Assembly (NCBI RefSeq): GCF_006539345.1
Contig: NZ_BJMV01000001.1
Span: 372,001 to 436,000, forward strand
Direction of reading: 5' to 3'
Origin: Acetobacter peroxydans
GTDB lineage: Bacteria; Pseudomonadota; Alphaproteobacteria; Acetobacterales; Acetobacteraceae
DNA: 64,000 nucleotides
In this document: positions 63,589 to 64,000 of the stretch, piece after piece
How positions within the stretch are numbered: position 1 is the stretch's first letter
How the letters are laid out: each line of letters opens with the position of its first letter
Notes under the pieces: model-generated
Seen by the model: the letters and a program-made list of their open reading frames with translations, nothing else
The model's database searches: none
What the model was told of the DNA's origin: nothing
Translations under genes and position numbers: made by a program

Positions 63589-63615
63589 GATATGAGATTC
63601 TCCGCTAGGCGCTGA

Positions 63616-64000
63616 CTACAGCACAAGAGACAGGGGGGACTGCACGGCTGTGCGGAACGCATTCAGCCATTGTGCGGCGGTCGCGCCATCAACAGCACGG
63701 TGATCGACCGACAGGGTTACAGTCATGACCGTAGCAATCTTGATCTCGTTACCTGATACAACAGGCTGCTTGCGGCCTGCGGCAATGGCAAGGATCGCCG
63801 CCTGTGGCGGGTTGACGATAGCGGCAAAATCCTTGACGCCGTACATGCCCATGTTCGAAACCGAGAACGTGCCGCCCTGAAATTCCTCGGGCTTGAGCTT
63901 GCCGGAGCGGGCTCGGCTGATCAGCGACTTGGCCTCCAGGCTGATCTCGCGCAGGCTCTTGCTGTCAGCCTTGCGGATAATAGGGGTAATCAGCCCTTCA
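63616..64000 (-). CDS. pdhC: Pyruvate dehydrogenase E2 (dihydrolipoamide acetyltransferase), C-terminal part
   Basis: The frame is open to the right edge of the window, so the 5' part with lipoyl and E1/E3-binding domains is missing. The visible 127 residues are the end of the catalytic domain: LITPIIRKADSKSLREIS, LKPEEFQGGTFSVSNMGMYG, VNPPQAAILAIAAGR and the active-site DHRAVDGATAA. Linkage to lpd and lipA supports pyruvate dehydrogenase rather than 2-oxoglutarate dehydrogenase. The gene is called pdhC or aceF in different species. Confidence 0.93.
   Translation of the reverse strand, partial: EGLITPIIRKADSKSLREISLEAKSLISRARSGKLKPEEFQGGTFSVSNMGMYGVKDFAAIVNPPQAAILAIAAGRKQPVVSGNEIKIATVMTVTLSVDHRAVDGATAAQWLNAFRTAVQSPLSLVL

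Noticed and set aside
1-64000. Mobile elements, CRISPR arrays, prophage, defence islands
   Set aside because: No transposase, integrase, Cas, restriction or phage gene, no regular spaced repeats and no target-site duplications were seen. The content is core metabolism throughout.

Overview
The window is a stretch of ordinary bacterial chromosome with moderately high G+C, dense genes and little intergenic space. Its gene set points to an alphaproteobacterium, most likely an acetic acid bacterium (Acetobacteraceae, Acetobacter-like). The reasons are membrane malate:quinone oxidoreductase, a DUF2849 / sulfite reductase / DUF934 block, a PurS-PurQ-PurL trio, NikR facing a TonB receptor, and fatty-acid and lipid A genes of alphaproteobacterial type. 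The genus is inference, because no rRNA or tRNA gene is present. I found no insertion sequence, prophage, integrase, CRISPR array or plasmid gene.

Layout, left to right. (1) 1-5.7 kb: a truncated universal stress protein, pdxH, fabI-aroC, osmC and mqo, closed by a clear terminator. (2) 5.7-8.6 kb: a minus-strand bioB-queE-queC-queD operon for biotin and queuosine precursors. (3) 8.9-17.9 kb: a plus-strand sulfur assimilation region with cysH (APS-reductase type), cysD, a cysN-cysC fusion, the sulfate ABC genes cysT-cysW-cysA (no binding protein), DUF2849, cysI and DUF934. (4) 17.9-23.6 kb: lipid A genes, namely a fused DUF374-WaaA(KdtA) protein, lpxK and an LpxL/HtrB-type acyltransferase, then an inositol-monophosphatase-like gene and a secreted SYLF protein. 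(5) 23.6-28.3 kb: the minus-strand fabD-fabG-acpP-fabF-mltG cluster. (6) 28.4-32.3 kb: a methyltransferase with a glycine-betaine-binding-like partner, a small unknown gene and an LpxR-type lipid A deacylase. (7) 32.7-36.2 kb: a two-domain cold-shock protein, nikR and a divergent TonB-dependent receptor. (8) 36.2-39.2 kb: the kdsB-pheA-dapA-smpB operon. (9) 39.3-43.6 kb: a small cytochrome c, hisN, serA and comM. (10) 43.6-49.8 kb: sseA-metC, an AI-2E-type membrane protein, an EEP nuclease/phosphatase, cardiolipin synthase, a YraN-type protein and a His-rich secreted protein. (11) 49.9-56.4 kb: a purine operon purB / purC-purS-(Rap1a-like)-purQ-purL, followed by bolA and grxD. (12) 56.5-60.5 kb: terC-like, soluble lytic transglycosylase, pgpA, a CinA C-terminal-type gene and a small secreted protein. 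(13) 60.6-64 kb: a RatA/COQ10-like gene, lipA, lpd and the 3' part of the pyruvate dehydrogenase E2 gene.

Together the genes cover de novo sulfur assimilation (sulfate to sulfide), fatty acid synthesis, lipid A-Kdo assembly and remodelling, purine synthesis and lipoylation of the pyruvate dehydrogenase complex. I did not find a convincing new multi-gene system. The points most worth following are the DUF374-WaaA fusion, a perfect hairpin covering the fabF ribosome-binding site, a nested dyad between osmC and mqo, an A/T-rich octamer shared by the two sulfur promoter regions, NikR-like half sites before the TonB receptor, a Rap1a-type gene inside the purine operon, and the cytosolic betaine-binding-like protein paired with a methyltransferase. 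Many start codons are my choice, and alternatives are given where they matter.
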